Shown here: in pieces, positions 8,916-17,914 of the stretch
Layout of the letters: every line of letters starts with the position of its first letter
Numbering within the stretch: the stretch's first letter is position 1
DNA from: Planomonospora sp. ID82291
GTDB taxonomy: Bacteria > Actinomycetota > Actinomycetes > Streptosporangiales > Streptosporangiaceae
Length of the DNA: 64,000 bases
Direction of reading: 5' to 3'
Assembly (NCBI RefSeq): GCF_015711645.1
Contig: NZ_JABTEX010000004.1
Coordinates: forward strand, 682,001-746,000
The notes under the pieces: model-generated
The model's database searches: none
What the model was told of the DNA's origin: nothing
Seen by the model: the letters and a program-made list of their open reading frames with translations, nothing else
Translations under genes and position numbers: made by a program

Positions 8916-9935
8916 ATGCCCTACAGCGCCGACCTCGACGTCCGGGTCACCGACTCGTCGCTGCGCGACGGCTCGCACGCCAAGCAGCACCGGTTCACCG
9001 TCGCGGACGTCCGCTCGGTCGTCGGCGCCCTCGACGCCGCCGGGGTGCCGGTCATCGAGGTCTCTCACGGCGACGGCCTCGGCGGCTCGTCGTTCAACTA
9101 CGGCTTCAGCCGCACCCCCGAGCAGGAGCTGATCAGAGCCGCCGTCGAGACCGCGCGGCGGGCGAGGATCGCCTTCCTGATGCTGCCCGGCCTCGGCGTC
9201 CTGGACGACATCCGCGAGGCCGCCGGCAACGGCGCCGCGATCTGCCGGATCGCCACGCACTGCACCGAGGCCGACATCGCGGTGCAGCACTTCGGCCTGG
9301 CCCGGGACCTGGGCCTGGAGACCGTCGGCTTCCTGATGATGGCGCACAGCCGGCCGCCGGAGGTCCTCGCCGCGCAGGCGCGGATCATGGCCGACGCCGG
9401 CTGCCAGTGCGTCTACGTCGTCGACTCCGCCGGCGCGCTGATCCTGGAGCAGACCGGCGACCGGGTCGCCGCCCTGGTGGCCGAGCTCGGCTCCGACGCC
9501 CAGGTCGGCTTCCACGGCCACGAGAACCTCGGGCTCGGCGTCGCCAACTCCGTCGTCGCGGTGCGCGCCGGAGCCCTGCAGATCGACGGCTCGACGCGCC
9601 GCTTCGGCGCCGGAGCGGGCAACACCCCCGTCGAGGCGTTCGCCGCGGTCGCCGAGAAGCTGGGCATCCGGACCGGCATCGACGTCCCGAAGATCATCGA
9701 CGCCGCGGAGGACGTCGTGCGCCCGGTCATGGACGGCGAGTGCCTGCTCGACCGGCTCTCGCTGACCATGGGCTATGCCGGGGTCTACTCCAGCTTCCTC
9801 AAGCACGCTGACCGGCAGGCCGCCCGGTACGGGGTCTCCGGTACGGAGATCCTCCTGGAGGCGGGGCGCCGCAACCTCGTCGGCGGACAGGAGGACCAGC
9901 TCATCGAGATCGCCGTCGCCCTCGCGGAGAAGTGA
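8916..9935 (+). CDS. hsaF: 4-hydroxy-2-oxovalerate/oxohexanoate aldolase
   Basis: 339-residue HMGL-like aldolase (BphI/HsaF). [13 protein letters not shown] near residue 10 carries the metal-binding Asp and catalytic Arg, followed by the metal-ligand region G-F-H-G-H-E-N. DmpG-type C-terminal domain. Cleaves 4-hydroxy-2-oxohexanoate to pyruvate and propanal, passed to HsaG. Its stop overlaps a GTG of the next ORF. Confidence 0.92.
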   Translation: MPYSADLDVRVTDSSLRDGSHAKQHRFTVADVRSVVGALDAAGVPVIEVSHGDGLGGSSFNYGFSRTPEQELIRAAVETARRARIAFLMLPGLGVLDDIREAAGNGAAICRIATHCTEADIAVQHFGLARDLGLETVGFLMMAHSRPPEVLAAQARIMADAGCQCVYVVDSAGALILEQTGDRVAALVAELGSDAQVGFHGHENLGLGVANSVVAVRAGALQIDGSTRRFGAGAGNTPVEAFAAVAEKLGIRTGIDVPKIIDAAEDVVRPVMDGECLLDRLSLTMGYAGVYSSFLKHADRQAARYGVSGTEILLEAGRRNLVGGQEDQLIEIAVALAEK

Positions 9936-9943
9936 GGACCGCC

Positions 9944-11128
9944 ATGACCAACCCCGTGCTCGACGCCATCACCGAGCGCGCCGAGGAGATCGCCGCGCTC
10001 GGCGTCTCCGGCGAGGCCCTCGGCCGGCTGGACGACCAGGCGGCCAAGGCGCTGCGCGACTCCGGCGCGATCCGCATGCTCCAGCCCGCCGCGTACGGCG
10101 GCCTGGAGTCCCATCCCAGGGAGTTCGCCGAGACGGTGATGGGCGTCGCCGCGCTCGACGGCTCGACCGGCTGGGTCGCGGGCATCGTCGGCGTGCACCC
10201 GTGGGAGATGGCCTTCGCCGACCCCCGGGTGCAGGAGGAGGTCTGGGGGGAGGACCACGACACCTGGATCGCCTCGCCGTACGCGCCGATGGGCGTCGCC
10301 CGGCCGGTCGACGGCGGCTACGTCCTCACCGGGCGCTGGCAGTTCTCCTCCGGCACCGACCACTGCGACTGGATCTTCCTGGGCGGGCTGCTCGGCGACG
10401 CCGACGGCAGACCCGTCCAGCCGCCCGTCTCGCTCCACCTGATCCTGCCCCGCGCGGACTACGAGATCGTGCAGGACTCCTGGGACGTGGTCGGCCTGCG
10501 CGGCACCGGCAGCAAGGACGTCGTCGTCTCGGGCGCGTTCGTCCCCGGCTACCGGGTCATCCCGTTCGCCAAGGTGATCGACGGGAGCGCGCCGAAGGAG
10601 GCCGGGCTGACCAGCCCGACCTACCACGTCCCGTTCTCCTGCGCGTTCCCGCTCGGCATCACCTCCGCGGTCGTCGGCATCGCCGAGGGCGCCCTCGCCC
10701 ACCACCTCGCCTACCAGCGGGGACGGGTGCAGATCACCGGCACGAAGATCCGGGACGACCCGTACGTGCTCTACGCGGTCAGCGAGGCGGCCGGGGAGAT
10801 CGCGGCGTCCCGGTGCGCGCTGCTCGACAACGTGTCGCGGATGTACGACGCCGTCGCCGCCGGGCGGGAGGTCTCCTTCGCCGAGCGCGCGGCAGGCCGG
10901 CGGATCCAGGTCCAGGCGGCCTGGCGCGCCGTGCGCGCGGTCGACGAGATCATGGCCCGCTCCGGCGGCAACGCGATGCGCGCCGACAACCCGGTCCAGC
11001 GCTTCTGGCGCGACGCGCACATGGGCCTCGCCCACGCCATCCACGTGCCCGGCGCGGTCTTCCACGCCTCCGCCCTGACCGACCTGGGCATCGACCCCCC
11101 GCCGGGCCCGCTGCGCTCGATGATCTAG
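9944..11128 (+). CDS. HsaA-like flavin-dependent monooxygenase (divergent paralogue)
   Basis: Acyl-CoA-dehydrogenase-fold class D monooxygenase of the HsaA/HpaB-type group, 394 residues. Shared landmarks: GSTGWVAGIVGVHPWEMAFADPR, E-V-W-G-E-D, SSGTDHCDW, VGLRGTGSKDV, and PVQRFWRDAHMGLAHA near the C-terminus. It is less like mycobacterial HsaA than the gene at 21322; the C-terminal 25 residues diverge. Placed between hsaF and hsaC it may be the 3-HSA hydroxylase of this operon or act on another phenol. An in-frame GTG at 9932 overlaps the hsaF stop; the ATG at 9944 has GAGG seven bases upstream. Confidence 0.75.
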   Translation: MTNPVLDAITERAEEIAALGVSGEALGRLDDQAAKALRDSGAIRMLQPAAYGGLESHPREFAETVMGVAALDGSTGWVAGIVGVHPWEMAFADPRVQEEVWGEDHDTWIASPYAPMGVARPVDGGYVLTGRWQFSSGTDHCDWIFLGGLLGDADGRPVQPPVSLHLILPRADYEIVQDSWDVVGLRGTGSKDVVVSGAFVPGYRVIPFAKVIDGSAPKEAGLTSPTYHVPFSCAFPLGITSAVVGIAEGALAHHLAYQRGRVQITGTKIRDDPYVLYAVSEAAGEIAASRCALLDNVSRMYDAVAAGREVSFAERAAGRRIQVQAAWRAVRAVDEIMARSGGNAMRADNPVQRFWRDAHMGLAHAIHVPGAVFHASALTDLGIDPPPGPLRSMI

Positions 11129-11251
11129 CACCCGATGATCCGGCGGCCGAGGAGCCGACGACCCGACGACCCGACGAGCCGGTGATTCGGCGCCCGACGA
11201 TCCGGCGCCCGATGACCCGGTGCCGCCGACGAACGAACGTGAGGTGTTGAG
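11129..11251 (+). repeat. Degenerate CGACGACCCG-type repeat between monooxygenase and hsaC
   Basis: The 123-bp gap is almost entirely an imperfect repeat of GATCCGGCGCCC/GACCCGACGA units. No promoter is obvious; GTGAGGTGTTGAG just before 11252 gives a weak ribosome site for hsaC. Confidence 0.5.
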
Positions 11252-12160
11252 ATGACGCAGATCCGCGGGCTCGGCTACCTGAAGGTCCAGACGCGCGACC
11301 TCGGCCGCTGGCGCGAGCTGGTGATCGACGCCCTCGGCTTCGCCGAGGGCTCCGGGCCGGATCCCGACGGCCTCTACCTGCGCATGGACGAGCGCCGGTC
11401 GCGGCTGACCGTGCTGCCCGGAGAGAGCGACCGGGTGCTGGCCGTCGGCTGGGAGGTCCGCGACCAGTTCGCCCTGGCCGCGGTCGGCCGCGCGGTCGAG
11501 GCGTCCGGTACGGCGGTCAAGGTGCTCTCGGCCCGGGAGTCCGCCGAGCGGGACGCCGAGCAGGTGATCGCGTTCGACGACCCGGCGGGCACCCCGGTCG
11601 AGGTCTTCTTCGCCCCCGTCCTCGACCACGGCCCGCTGCTCACCGGGATGGGCCAGCGGTTCGTCACCGGCGAGCAGGGCATGGGCCATGTGGTCATCCC
11701 CTCCATCCGCATGGACGAGACCGTCTCCTTCTACGCCGAGGTGCTCGGCTTCCTGCCGCGCGGCGCGATGCGGGTCGGCGGGGGGAAGGGGCCGCGGGTG
11801 CGGTTCATGGGCGTCAACCGGCGCCACCACAGCCTCGCGGTCTGCCCCGCCCCGCACGAGGGGGAACCGGGCCTGGTGCACCTCATGGTCGAGGTCGACG
11901 GCCTCGACGCCGTGGGGCGGGCGCTGGACAACGTCAACCGGCTGGGTTTCTCCGTCTCCTCCACCCTGGGCCGGCACACCAACGACAAGATGATCTCCTT
12001 CTACGTGCGCGCGCCGGGCGGCTGGGACATCGAGTACGGCACCGACGGCATGCTCGTCGACGAGACGCACTACACCGCCGAGGAGATCACCGCGGACAGC
12101 TACTGGGGCCACGACTGGTCCGGCTCCGAGCCGCTGGCGGCCTTCACCCCGCGCGCATGA
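11252..12160 (+). CDS. hsaC: 3,4-DHSA extradiol dioxygenase
   Basis: Type I two-domain extradiol dioxygenase, 302 residues, opening catecholic ring A of 3,4-DHSA by meta cleavage with Fe(II). The iron ligands are visible: His146 in G-M-G-H-V-V-I, His210 in L-V-H-L-M-V-E-V and Glu261 in W-D-I-E-Y-G-T. The active-site HH (R-R-H-H-S-L) near 192 is also present. Product goes to HsaD. The next gene starts 52 bp on. Confidence 0.93.
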   Translation: MTQIRGLGYLKVQTRDLGRWRELVIDALGFAEGSGPDPDGLYLRMDERRSRLTVLPGESDRVLAVGWEVRDQFALAAVGRAVEASGTAVKVLSARESAERDAEQVIAFDDPAGTPVEVFFAPVLDHGPLLTGMGQRFVTGEQGMGHVVIPSIRMDETVSFYAEVLGFLPRGAMRVGGGKGPRVRFMGVNRRHHSLAVCPAPHEGEPGLVHLMVEVDGLDAVGRALDNVNRLGFSVSSTLGRHTNDKMISFYVRAPGGWDIEYGTDGMLVDETHYTAEEITADSYWGHDWSGSEPLAAFTPRA

Positions 12161-12212
12161 GCGGGCGGTGCGGGCCGGGCGCGGGTCCGGGGCGGCCGGA
12201 GCGGGGGAGCGC

Positions 12213-13688
12213 GTGAACGCCGTGCCGCCGGTGGAGCCGGTCCCGGCGGGCGCGGTCGGCGCCTGGGACCACGAGTGCGACGTGCTCGTCGTCGGCTTCG
12301 GCTGCGCGGGCGCCGCCGCGGCCTACGAGGCGGCGGCGGCCGGAGCCCGGGTCACCGTGCTGGAGCGTGCGGGCGGACCCGGAGGCTCCTCGGCGCTGTC
12401 CGGCGGCGAGATCTACCTCGGCGGCGGCACGGCGCTGCAGAAGGCCTGCGGTTTCGACGACACGCCCGATGACATGTTCGCCTACCTGGTCGCGGCGCTC
12501 GGCCCGCACGCCGACACCGAGAAGATCCGGCTGTACTGCGACGGGAGCGTCGAGCACTTCCGGTGGCTGTGCGAGCGCGGGCTCACCTTCAACGAAGGGC
12601 TGTTCGACGCGCCGAGCTGGGTGCCGCCGACGGCGGACGGGCTGATGTGGCTGGGGGAGAACGCCTGGCCGTACCACACGCTCGCCCGGCCCGCCCCGCG
12701 CGGGCACCGGCCCGCGACCGAGTCGTTCGGCGGCTGGCTGCTCATGGAGAAGCTGGTCGCGGCGGCGAGGGAGGCCGGGGCCGCCGACCACGCCGACACC
12801 CTGGCCACCAACCTCGTCGTCGGCGAGGGCGGCCGGGTGGCGGGCGTGCTGGCCCGCCGGTACGGCGAGCGGGCGGCCTACCGGGCGCGCCGGGCGGTCG
12901 TGCTGACCACCGGCGGTTTCGTCGACTCCGAGGAGATGCTCGCCCTGCACGCCCCGGTGCTGCTGGGGCACGGCAAGGTCAGCGACGGCCTCGACGACGG
13001 CGGCGGCATCCGCATGGCGGCGGCGCTCGGCGCGGCCACCCGCCGCATGTCCGCCGTGCAGCTCGCGCTGACGGCCCTGCCCGCGCTGGCGGTGCGCGGC
13101 CTGCTGGTCAACGGGCTCGGGCAGCGCTTCGTCAACGAGGACGTCTACCCGGGCGCGTTCAGCGCCGCCGCCGTGCTGCACCAGCCGGGCCCGTACTGGG
13201 TGATCGTCGACGAGGAGGGCTACGACGACGTCCCCCGGCGGGACCTGTGGGGCGTGCGCCCGGCGTTCGCCGCCGAGACGCTCGCGGAGCTGGAGGAGTC
13301 GCTCGGGATGCCCGCCGGGGCGCTGGAGACGGCGGTCGGCGTCTACAACCGGCACGCGGAGCGGGGTGAGGACCCCTACTTCCACAAGGACCGCAGGTGG
13401 CTCCGGCCGCTCCGGCCGCCCTTCGCGGCGGTGGACCCGCGCCTGGGGTTCGGCGGGGGCGGCCGGAGGGACACGGGCGTGGCCGGGTTCACCCTGGGCG
13501 GTCTGCACACCGCCCCCGACGGGGCGGTGCTGGACCAGTCCGGCCGCCCGGTCCCGGGCCTGTACGCGGCGGGCCGGGCCGGCTCCGGCCTGCACGGTGA
13601 CGGCTACGTCAGCGGGACGTCGCTGGGCGACGGCACGTTCTTCGGCCGCCGCGCCGGCCGCGCGGCGGCCGGAGAACCTGCCCGATGA
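12213..13688 (+). CDS. FAD-dependent steroid dehydrogenase, Kst4D-like
   Basis: Second KstD-superfamily flavoprotein in the operon, 491 residues. FAD fold VLVVGFGCAGAAAA near the N-terminus, RAGGPGGSSALSGGEIYLGGG, then a C-terminal GLYAAGRAGSG and G-Y-V-S-G-T-S-L-G-D-G-T-F-F-G-R-R-A-G. That ending is characteristic of the branch containing 3-ketosteroid delta4-(5alpha)-dehydrogenases rather than KstD. GTG 12213 is preferred because GGGGGAG lies just upstream; a GTG at 12168 has none. It may act on 5alpha-reduced steroids; other FAD-linked enoate oxidoreductases are possible. Confidence 0.7.
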   Translation: MNAVPPVEPVPAGAVGAWDHECDVLVVGFGCAGAAAAYEAAAAGARVTVLERAGGPGGSSALSGGEIYLGGGTALQKACGFDDTPDDMFAYLVAALGPHADTEKIRLYCDGSVEHFRWLCERGLTFNEGLFDAPSWVPPTADGLMWLGENAWPYHTLARPAPRGHRPATESFGGWLLMEKLVAAAREAGAADHADTLATNLVVGEGGRVAGVLARRYGERAAYRARRAVVLTTGGFVDSEEMLALHAPVLLGHGKVSDGLDDGGGIRMAAALGAATRRMSAVQLALTALPALAVRGLLVNGLGQRFVNEDVYPGAFSAAAVLHQPGPYWVIVDEEGYDDVPRRDLWGVRPAFAAETLAELEESLGMPAGALETAVGVYNRHAERGEDPYFHKDRRWLRPLRPPFAAVDPRLGFGGGGRRDTGVAGFTLGGLHTAPDGAVLDQSGRPVPGLYAAGRAGSGLHGDGYVSGTSLGDGTFFGRRAGRAAAGEPAR

Positions 13689-13706
13689 GGCCGACCGGTC
13701 GCGGTG

Positions 13707-14855
13707 TCACGGTTCGCGGCGCGGTGCGGCGGGGAGGCGGACGGTGAAGGCCGCTCCGCGGCCGGGTCCGGCGCTGTGCGCGGTGATGCTCCCCCCGTGC
13801 GCCCTGACCAGGGCCCGGGTGATGCTCAGGCCGATGCCGCTGCCGCCCTGGGCGCGGCTGCGGGCGGGATCGGCGCGGTAGAATCGGTCGAAGACGTGCC
13901 CCAGGTGCTCCGGTGCGATGCCCTCTCCGGTGTCGCGCACCTCGAACTCGGTCCAGCCGTCGACCGGGCGGCAGTCGACCGTGACCGTCCCTCCCGGCGG
14001 GGTGTGCCGCAGCGCGTTGTCCAGCAGGTTGCCCAGCACCTGCCCGATGCGGGCGGTGTCGGCCAGGACGGCGGGGCCGGCCGACACCCGGGGGCGCAGG
14101 GTGACGCCCTTGTCGCGGTAGCGGTCACCGGCGGCCCGCACGGCCTCCTCGATCAGCGACGCGGGGTCCACCGGGTGCGGGGTGATCTCCAGGCGGCCTT
14201 CCTCGGCCCGTGAGACGGCGCTGATGTCGTGGGCCAGGCGCCCCAGCCGCCCGGTGCTCGAGCGCAGCACCGCGAAGGTGTCCTCGTCGAGGACGCGCAC
14301 GCCGTCCTCCAGCGCCTCGATGTGGGCCTCCAGCGTCGCCAGCGGGGTGCGCATCTCGTGGGCGAGGTCGGCGAGCATGCGGCGGCGGGTGCCCTCCACG
14401 GCCTCCAGGCGTTCGGCGAGCGCGTTGAAGGTCCCCGCCAGCCGGTCGAACTCGCCGCCCAGGCCCAGGACGGGGAGGCGTGAGCCGTAGTCGCCGGCGG
14501 CGACCTCGGCCGCCGCGCCGGCCACCCGTGCGATGGACCGCTGCACCCGGCGGCTGAAGTACCACGTCACCGCGAACGCGGACGCGACCGCGGCCAGCAG
14601 CGCCGCCGGCAGGGACAGCAGCATCGAGGAGGTGAAGGCCTGGTCGATGTGCTCGGCTCCGGCCGCGGTGTGCTCGACTCCCGCGCGTCTGAGATGGTCG
14701 TGGAAGATCCCCGGGCCGACCGCCGAGGCCACCAGCCAGGTGGTCAGCGCCATGGCGACCAGCACGATCCCCTGGGCGGCCAGCAGCCGGGCCGCGAACC
14801 CCGAGCTCCGCTCCGGTCGCCCGGAGGCCGAGGGGACGGCGGGTTCGGAGCTCAC
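13707..14855 (-). CDS. Two-component sensor histidine kinase
   Basis: 382 residues. TM helix about 22-46, a short extracytoplasmic loop of about 30 residues, TM helix about 77-100, HAMP, then HisKA with phospho-acceptor His166 in L-A-H-E-M-R-T-P. The ATPase domain has L-D-N-A-L-R-H-T (N box), D-T-G-E-G-I-A, F-D-R-F-Y-R-A-D and G-S-G-I-G-L-S-I. The short sensor loop suggests membrane or small-ligand sensing. Its GTG overlaps the response-regulator stop by 4 bp. Nothing ties it to steroids except position. Confidence 0.9.
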   Translation of the reverse strand: MSSEPAVPSASGRPERSSGFAARLLAAQGIVLVAMALTTWLVASAVGPGIFHDHLRRAGVEHTAAGAEHIDQAFTSSMLLSLPAALLAAVASAFAVTWYFSRRVQRSIARVAGAAAEVAAGDYGSRLPVLGLGGEFDRLAGTFNALAERLEAVEGTRRRMLADLAHEMRTPLATLEAHIEALEDGVRVLDEDTFAVLRSSTGRLGRLAHDISAVSRAEEGRLEITPHPVDPASLIEEAVRAAGDRYRDKGVTLRPRVSAGPAVLADTARIGQVLGNLLDNALRHTPPGGTVTVDCRPVDGWTEFEVRDTGEGIAPEHLGHVFDRFYRADPARSRAQGGSGIGLSITRALVRAHGGSITAHSAGPGRGAAFTVRLPAAPRREP

Positions 14856-15625
14856 TCGCCGGTTCCCATCCGGTATCCGATGCCGCGCACGGTCCTGACG
14901 AACCGCCCCCGGGTCGCGTCGTCGCCCAGTTTGCGCCGCAGGTGCCCGATGTGCACGTCGACCAGGTGCTCGTCGCCCACCCAGGTCTCCCCCCACACCG
15001 CGTCGATGAGCCGCCTCCTGCTGAAGGCCATGCGGGGGCGCTGCGACAGGACGGCCAGCAGGTCGAACTCGGTGCGCGTCAGCGGGACCGGCTCGCCGTC
15101 CAGCCAGACGTCGCGGCCGACCGGGTCGACCGTCAGCGGCCCGAACGACCGGTCCTGCGACGCCTCCTCGCCGGTGCCCCCGCGCGGCCGCGGGCGGCGC
15201 AGCATCGCCTGGACGCGCGCCATCAGCTCCCGCGGGCTGAACGGCTTGGTCATGTAGTCGTCCGCGCCGACCGACAGCCCGATGAGCTTGTCGACCTCCT
15301 CGCTGCGCGCGGTCAGCATGACGACGTAGGCGTCGGAGAAGGTGCGCACCTGCCGGCAGACCTCGATCCCGTCGATCCCCGGCAGGCCGAGGTCCAGCAC
15401 GACGATGTCCGGGTCGATCTCGCGTGCCGTGTCCACGGCCCGCCGCCCGTCGTGGACCACGGAGACCTCGAAGCCGTCGCGCTTCAGGTAGCTGCTCAGG
15501 ACCGCCGCGAGCGACTCCTCGTCCTCGACGACCATCGCCCGGAGCCCCGTGGGAGGGCGGGCGGACGGTGTTCCCGCCGCCTCCGTGCCGGCGCCCTCGG
15601 ACCGCCCGTCGGGAGTTCGCGTCAT
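14852..15625 (-). CDS. OmpR/PhoB-type response regulator
   Basis: 257 residues: receiver domain with acidic pair V-V-E-D-E-E near 33-37, phospho-acceptor Asp78 in IVVLDLGLPG and Lys127 in T-K-P-F-S-P. A winged-helix output domain ends V-R-T-V-R-G-I-G-Y-R-M. Start at the ATG at 15625; 30 residues precede the receiver, so an internal start near 15535 is possible. It is the first gene of the pair with the kinase and is divergent from the nitroreductase unit. Confidence 0.9.
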   Translation of the reverse strand: MTRTPDGRSEGAGTEAAGTPSARPPTGLRAMVVEDEESLAAVLSSYLKRDGFEVSVVHDGRRAVDTAREIDPDIVVLDLGLPGIDGIEVCRQVRTFSDAYVVMLTARSEEVDKLIGLSVGADDYMTKPFSPRELMARVQAMLRRPRPRGGTGEEASQDRSFGPLTVDPVGRDVWLDGEPVPLTRTEFDLLAVLSQRPRMAFSRRRLIDAVWGETWVGDEHLVDVHIGHLRRKLGDDATRGRFVRTVRGIGYRMGTGE

Positions 15626-15753
15626 GACTCCATTGTCGCGGACCGCCGTCGCGGACCCCGCCCGCCGCCCCGCCGTGCGATGCTGGAACCGCAGGCTCTC
15701 GTCTCGCGACCGCCGGATGACGTCGATCCGCGGGCGGGCAAGAGGAGGCGAGC

Positions 15754-15804
15754 ATGAGGAACGGTCACGTGTCCCGAGCTTCCCGCCAGGAGGTGCAGCC
15801 ATGA
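15754..15804 (+). CDS. 16-residue leader peptide before the nitroreductase
   Basis: ATG at 15754 preceded by a strong AGGAGG (15743-15748). Reads Met-Arg-Asn-Gly-His-Val-Ser-Arg-Ala and ends Gln-Pro, with its stop overlapping the next ATG (ATGA at 15801-15804). The second ribosome site (CAGGAGGTG) lies inside it. The layout suggests a translated leader coupled to the nitroreductase. There is no long run of one amino acid, so classic attenuation is not evident. Confidence 0.45.
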   Translation: MRNGHVSRASRQEVQP

Positions 15805-16817
15805 CGAAGGCCCACACCGGTCCGGAGATCGCCGAGGCGCTCCACGCGGCCGCCGAGGCGGCGGCCTGGGCGCCGTCGGTGCACAACACGCAACCGTGGG
15901 CGTTCGCCGTCAGCGGCGACGAGATCAGCCTGCGCGCCGACACCGACCGGCGGCTGCGGGTCGGCGACGAGTCGGGCCGGGAGATGCTGATCGGCTGCGG
16001 GGCGTCGCTGCTCAACACGCGGATCGCGCTGCGCGCGGCGGGTTACGAGCCGCTGGTGCGCGTGCTGCCCGACCCGGACCGGCCGCTGCTGCTGGCGACC
16101 GTCCGGCCGGGGCCGCGGATCGCGATGGACGAGCACACCGCGCTGCTGCACGCCGAGATCGAGCGGCGGCGCACCCACCGGGCGGGCTTCAGCGGTCTGC
16201 CGGTCGCGGACGAACTGCTGGAGGACCTCGCCGCCCAGGCCGAGACCGAGGGCGCCGTGCTGACCGTGGTGCGCTCGCCGGCGGGCGTGCGCGTGCTCGC
16301 GGCCCTGACCGCCGCCGCCCAGGAGATCCAGTCCCAGGACCGGCGGTTCAGCCTGGAGGTGCTGCGCTGGGCCCGGCCGCCGGGGAGCACCCGCGCCGAC
16401 GGGGTGCCCGCCGACGCCTACCCCCGGGAGACGGCGCCGACGGAGCCGGGCTTCGCGCAGCGCGACTACGCCGACGGCCACGGGTGGGGCCGGGAGGCCG
16501 ACCAGAGCCTGGCGGCGTCGACGGGGGCCGTCGCGGTGCTGACCACGTCCGACGACACGCGCCAGGCGTGGCTCTCCGCGGGCCAGGCGCTGCAGCGGGT
16601 GCTGCTGCACGCCTCCGCCTACGGGGCCAGCGCGGCGTTCCACACCCAGACACTGGAGCTGCCGCTGCTGCGGGAGGTGATACGCCAGGAGCTGTGCTCG
16701 GGCGAGCACCCGCAGATGATCATGCGGTTGGGGATCGCACTCGACGAGGCGCCGGGCGTCCGGCGCGCGCTGTCGGACACGCTGGAGGAGGACCCGCCGC
16801 CGGAATCCGCCCGGTAA
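15801..16817 (+). CDS. Acg-family nitroreductase-like protein
   Basis: 338 residues. N-terminal A-A-A-W-A-P-S-V-H-N-T-Q-P-W and L-R-A-D-T-D-R-R-L are the hallmark of the Acg/Rv2032-Rv3131 family, a double nitroreductase fold often lacking clear catalytic residues. In mycobacteria such proteins belong to the dormancy/hypoxia regulon and may sequester FMN. Family members typically respond to a two-component system, and one is encoded divergently here. Ribosome site CAGGAGGTG at 15788-15796. Confidence 0.82.
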   Translation: MTKAHTGPEIAEALHAAAEAAAWAPSVHNTQPWAFAVSGDEISLRADTDRRLRVGDESGREMLIGCGASLLNTRIALRAAGYEPLVRVLPDPDRPLLLATVRPGPRIAMDEHTALLHAEIERRRTHRAGFSGLPVADELLEDLAAQAETEGAVLTVVRSPAGVRVLAALTAAAQEIQSQDRRFSLEVLRWARPPGSTRADGVPADAYPRETAPTEPGFAQRDYADGHGWGREADQSLAASTGAVAVLTTSDDTRQAWLSAGQALQRVLLHASAYGASAAFHTQTLELPLLREVIRQELCSGEHPQMIMRLGIALDEAPGVRRALSDTLEEDPPPESAR

Positions 16818-16909
16818 GGGCCGGAAGTCCCTGCCGGCGCACGCCCTACGGCTCTTTCCGGTTCCGGCGCGGCGGCGGATCGTCGGGATCACCGAGGTGA
16901 GGAGCCGAC

Positions 16910-17914
16910 ATGGCCGCGGTGATCGTCGATGGACTGCGCAAGCGCTACGGAGCGGTGCACGCGCTCGACGGAGTGAGCTTCACCGTCGAGCACGGCGAGG
17001 TGTTCGCCCTCCTCGGGCCGAACGGCGCCGGGAAGACCACCGCGGTGGAGATCATGGAGGGCCACCGGAACCGGGACGGCGGCACGGTCTCGGTGCTCGG
17101 GTTCGACCCGGCCACCGGCGGGCGCGCCTACCGGGAACGCATCGGGATCGTGCTGCAGGAGGCCGGGTTCGAGGAGGAGTTCACCGTCACCGAGCTGGTG
17201 TGGCTGTACGCGGGCTTCTACCCGCGTCCCCGCCGCCCCGAGGAGGTGATCGAGCAGGTCGGCCTGGCGGACAAGAAGGACGCCCGGGTCCGCACCCTGT
17301 CCGGCGGGCAGAAACGCCGCCTGGACCTGGCGCTGGGCCTGGTGGGCCGGCCCGAGCTGCTGTTCCTGGACGAGCCGACGACCGGGTTCGACCCCTCCGC
17401 CCGGCACCGTGCCTGGGAGCTGGTCGACGGCCTGCGCGCGCTGGGCACCACGATCCTGCTCACCACCCACTACATGGACGAGGCCCAGCGACTGGCCGAC
17501 CGGGTCGCGGTGCTGCGCGCGGGGCGGCTGGTGGCCGTCGGCGCGCCGGACGCGCTCGGCGGGGGCGGGCGGGGCAGCGTGCTGTCCTTCCGGCTGCCCG
17601 AGGGCGCGGCCCCCGCCGACCTGCCGGCGCTCACCGGCGAGGCCCGGGCGCACGGCGCGACGGTCACCGTACGGACCGGGGAGCCCGCCCGCGACATGCA
17701 CGTCCTCACGGGGTGGGCGCTGGAGCGGGGCGCGGAGCTGACCTCGCTGACCCTGTCGCGGCCGAGTCTGGAGGAGGTCTACCTCGACCTCGTCGAGGAG
17801 GCCGCCGAACGGCCCGAGGCCGGGGCGGGCGGCGGGGCGGGAAGCGGGCCGGGCGGCGGGGCGGGAAGCGGGACGGCCGCCGAGGGTGAGCCGGTGGACG
17901 GGAGGCGGTCATGA
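16910..17914 (+). CDS. ABC transporter ATP-binding protein (DrrA-like)
   Basis: 334 residues. Walker A G-P-N-G-A-G-K-T-T at 36-44, signature T-L-S-G-G-Q-K-R-R-L-D, Walker B L-L-F-L-D-E-P-T-T-G-F-D, H-loop T-T-H-Y-M-D-E. The C-terminal extension resembles drug/ABC-2 exporter ATPases and ends in a Gly/Ala repeat tail (17818-17880). Stop overlaps the permease start. Probably exports a lipid or drug-like compound; no substrate evidence. Confidence 0.9.
   Translation: MAAVIVDGLRKRYGAVHALDGVSFTVEHGEVFALLGPNGAGKTTAVEIMEGHRNRDGGTVSVLGFDPATGGRAYRERIGIVLQEAGFEEEFTVTELVWLYAGFYPRPRRPEEVIEQVGLADKKDARVRTLSGGQKRRLDLALGLVGRPELLFLDEPTTGFDPSARHRAWELVDGLRALGTTILLTTHYMDEAQRLADRVAVLRAGRLVAVGAPDALGGGGRGSVLSFRLPEGAAPADLPALTGEARAHGATVTVRTGEPARDMHVLTGWALERGAELTSLTLSRPSLEEVYLDLVEEAAERPEAGAGGGAGSGPGGGAGSGTAAEGEPVDGRRS

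Noticed and set aside
13707-15755. A 682-codon frame suggesting a response regulator-kinase fusion
   Set aside because: The receiver motifs are in a different frame (14852-15625). The kinase starts at 14855 with a 4-bp overlap, so these are two genes.
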